In this document: positions 60,533 to 62,000 of the stretch, piece after piece | Numbering within the stretch: position 1 is the stretch's first letter | Layout: the number at the start of each line of letters is the position of its first letter | NCBI GenBank assembly: GCA_905221605.1 | Contig: CAJNDS010001913.1 | Location: 305,001-367,000, forward strand | Origin: Symbiodinium natans | Lineage: Eukaryota; Sar; Dinophyceae; Suessiales; Symbiodiniaceae | Direction of reading: 5' to 3' | Length of the DNA stretch: 62,000 nucleotides | Made by a program: the position numbers and the translations under genes | The notes under the pieces: generated by a model | What the model saw: only the letters and a program-made list of their open reading frames with translations | Databases searched by the model: none | Told to the model about the DNA's origin: nothing

Positions 60533-62000
60533 TTAGGGTTTAGGGTTTCGGGTTTCGGGTTTAGGTGCTCTCAGAGAGTAGCAAAAGTTCTACAAAAGCC
60601 AGCTTGTTTCAAGGGGCACCTAAGGGACCTAACCCTACACCCCAAACCACAAACCCCAAACCCCAAACCCTAAACCCTAAACCCTAAACCCTAAACCCTT
60701 AACTGGTTGGGTCCAGTGCCGATTGGCGTCCAGGCGGCTTAGGGTTTCCTCAGCCCTCTCATGGGGTTCAGACTCGTTGCCCTAAGGTTGTACGCCTTAA
60801 GGTTCCCGTAAATACTGCCCTAAACCCTAAACCCGAAGCCCTAAACCCTAAACCCTTCTATGGCCCTTATATTCCCTTCAGGATCTTTCAAAAAAGGGCC
60901 CCCAAACCCAAGCATACAACCTGGGGGTGTAAGGTAGAGCCCCAGGAGCCCGAAAACCCCCTACAAACCCTCTAAGGGCACAGGGCAGTACTCGCTTTAG
61001 GGGTGCGCAAGGGCAAAAGGGTGCTATAGTGCGATTCGGGTTGCTCAAGGGTCCTTATAGAGCGCTTAAACAAACGGTGGTTATAGGATTCTAGGGTCTA
61101 CAACGGGAACTCTATTTACCGACAGTTTAGTAGTAACTACCCCTGAATTCGTAGGTATCACCCATAAAAAACTGTAGGTAAAGAGAGTCTCAGGTAGGGC
61201 ATGGACCACACCCAGGCGCATGAGATGGTAAGGCAGCTTTAGGGTTTAGGGTTTAGGGTTTAGGGTTTAGGGTTTAGGGTTTAGGGTTGAGGGTTCCAAG
61301 TGCCGGAGTGGTGGTCCGACTGAGGAGTCCCCTATAACTCAGGATGTATTTGGGTGATAAGTAGGGCAACAAGTAGGTTAGCCCGAAACCCTAAACCCGA
61401 AACCCTAAACCCTAAACCCTAAACCCTTGAAGTCCCATCCACCCTCCCCCCCTCCATCCCAAAATCGCTGAGGAAAGAAGCAGGGCGTGAGGATCCCGAA
61501 GTGCTGGTGCGCGCCCCCAGCTAATTCCTTCACAGAAGGTCCACTCATTTTGTACCATGTTTAGGGTTGAGGGTTTAGGGTGTGCTCTCTTATAGTTACC
61601 AGTGTAGGGTTTAAGGTTTAGGGTTGAGGGTTTAGGGTTTAGGGTTTAGGGCTCTCTTATTATCCCAGTTTAGGGTTTAGGGTTTAGGGTTTGGGGTTTA
61701 GGGCTTCAGGGTTTCAAGGCTTCAGGGTTTGGGGCGTCAGGGTTTAGGTCTTAGGGGTTTAGACATTCTTCAGGGTTTTTGGGGTTTGGGAGTTCGGTAC
61801 GGTACCCCGAAACCTTACATGGTTGGTTTTGGGGAACTAATCCCAGAATAGCAATCATTATAACAAAGGGGTCGGAATAATAAGTTTTTAGTAGTATCCC
61901 CTTATGGTCCCTTCATGATTATACTATAACACCCCACACCCCCCCCCCCCCCCCCCCAAAAAAAAAAAAAAAAAGAGCACAAAACTCTTATTCTAAGTAC

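Larger units (their letters stand above)
57879..62000. other. Non-genic block right of the retroelement
   Basis: CCCTAAA arrays near 57874-58010, 58352-58390, 59445-59480, 59625-59665, 60635-60700, 60820-60850 and 61383-61428. TTTAGGG arrays near 58090-58165, 58675-58755, 60382-60565 (9-bp variant), 61238-61290 and 61560-61755. 58800-59440 is array-free with overlapping + frames (58843 and 58920) not recognised, then a foldback. The window ends just after a C/A run at 61938-61974. Confidence 0.75.

Noticed and set aside
1-62000. Direct-repeat arrays as CRISPR
   Set aside because: The unit is 7 bp with no regular unique spacers; this is telomere-type repeat in a eukaryote.
1-62000. Full-length spliced-leader RNA, tRNA or rRNA genes
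   Set aside because: I searched by eye for the 22-base leader and conserved RNA stretches and found only partial leader matches.

Overview
The window looks like nuclear DNA of a dinoflagellate, most likely a Symbiodiniaceae-type alga. Three things point there: (i) an intron-less gene at the left end pairs a ubiquitin-like N-terminus with RCC1-type repeats of the GDGSVVTWG kind, a family I associate with Symbiodinium-type genomes; (ii) short matches to the dinoflagellate spliced leader lie upstream of that gene and inside a retroelement terminal repeat; (iii) the repeat TTTAGGG, the plant/alveolate telomere unit, is scattered through the window in both orientations. There are no bacterial operons, rRNA, tRNA or CRISPR arrays that I can see. 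The species call is inference.

Layout. 50-1600: intact ubiquitin-like/RCC1-repeat gene (+). 1601-49027: about 47 kb made of over a hundred TTTAGGG or CCCTAAA arrays, from a few units to about 550 bp, separated by 70-700 bp of unique sequence. Two kinds of unique sequence recur: (a) foldback (MITE-like) elements of at least seven families, with imperfect terminal inverted repeats; (b) short GC-rich segments that are open on the + strand, often begin just after an AG and often end at GT or at the first GTTTAGGG of an array. I read the second kind as candidate exons, or fragments of exons, of one or more + strand genes whose introns are filled by telomere-like arrays and foldbacks. None matched a protein I recognise, and segments this short are often open by chance, so each is a low-confidence call.

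49028-57873: a young, apparently complete LTR-type retroelement of 8846 bp, inserted in a CCCTAAA array. It has 287-bp direct terminal repeats differing at two positions, a CCCTA target duplication, a primer-binding site complementary to the anticodon arm of methionine tRNA, and a polypurine tract. It encodes one 2611-residue protein with a WW-like motif, an S1-like segment, a SAM-like segment and six CCCH zinc fingers. I see no reverse transcriptase, integrase, RNase H or protease. 57874-62000 returns to arrays, foldbacks and exon-like segments.

How the parts fit: the retroelement is a recent insertion in an array, one foldback is itself interrupted by an array, and the arrays often sit as inverted pairs either side of the exon-like segments (CCCTAAA on the left, TTTAGGG on the right). 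That arrangement would let the ends of an intron pair with each other. Whether this is an intron-colonising repeat, a subtelomere, or a junkyard of gene fragments joined by telomeric DNA is the main open question; matched RNA reads would settle it.
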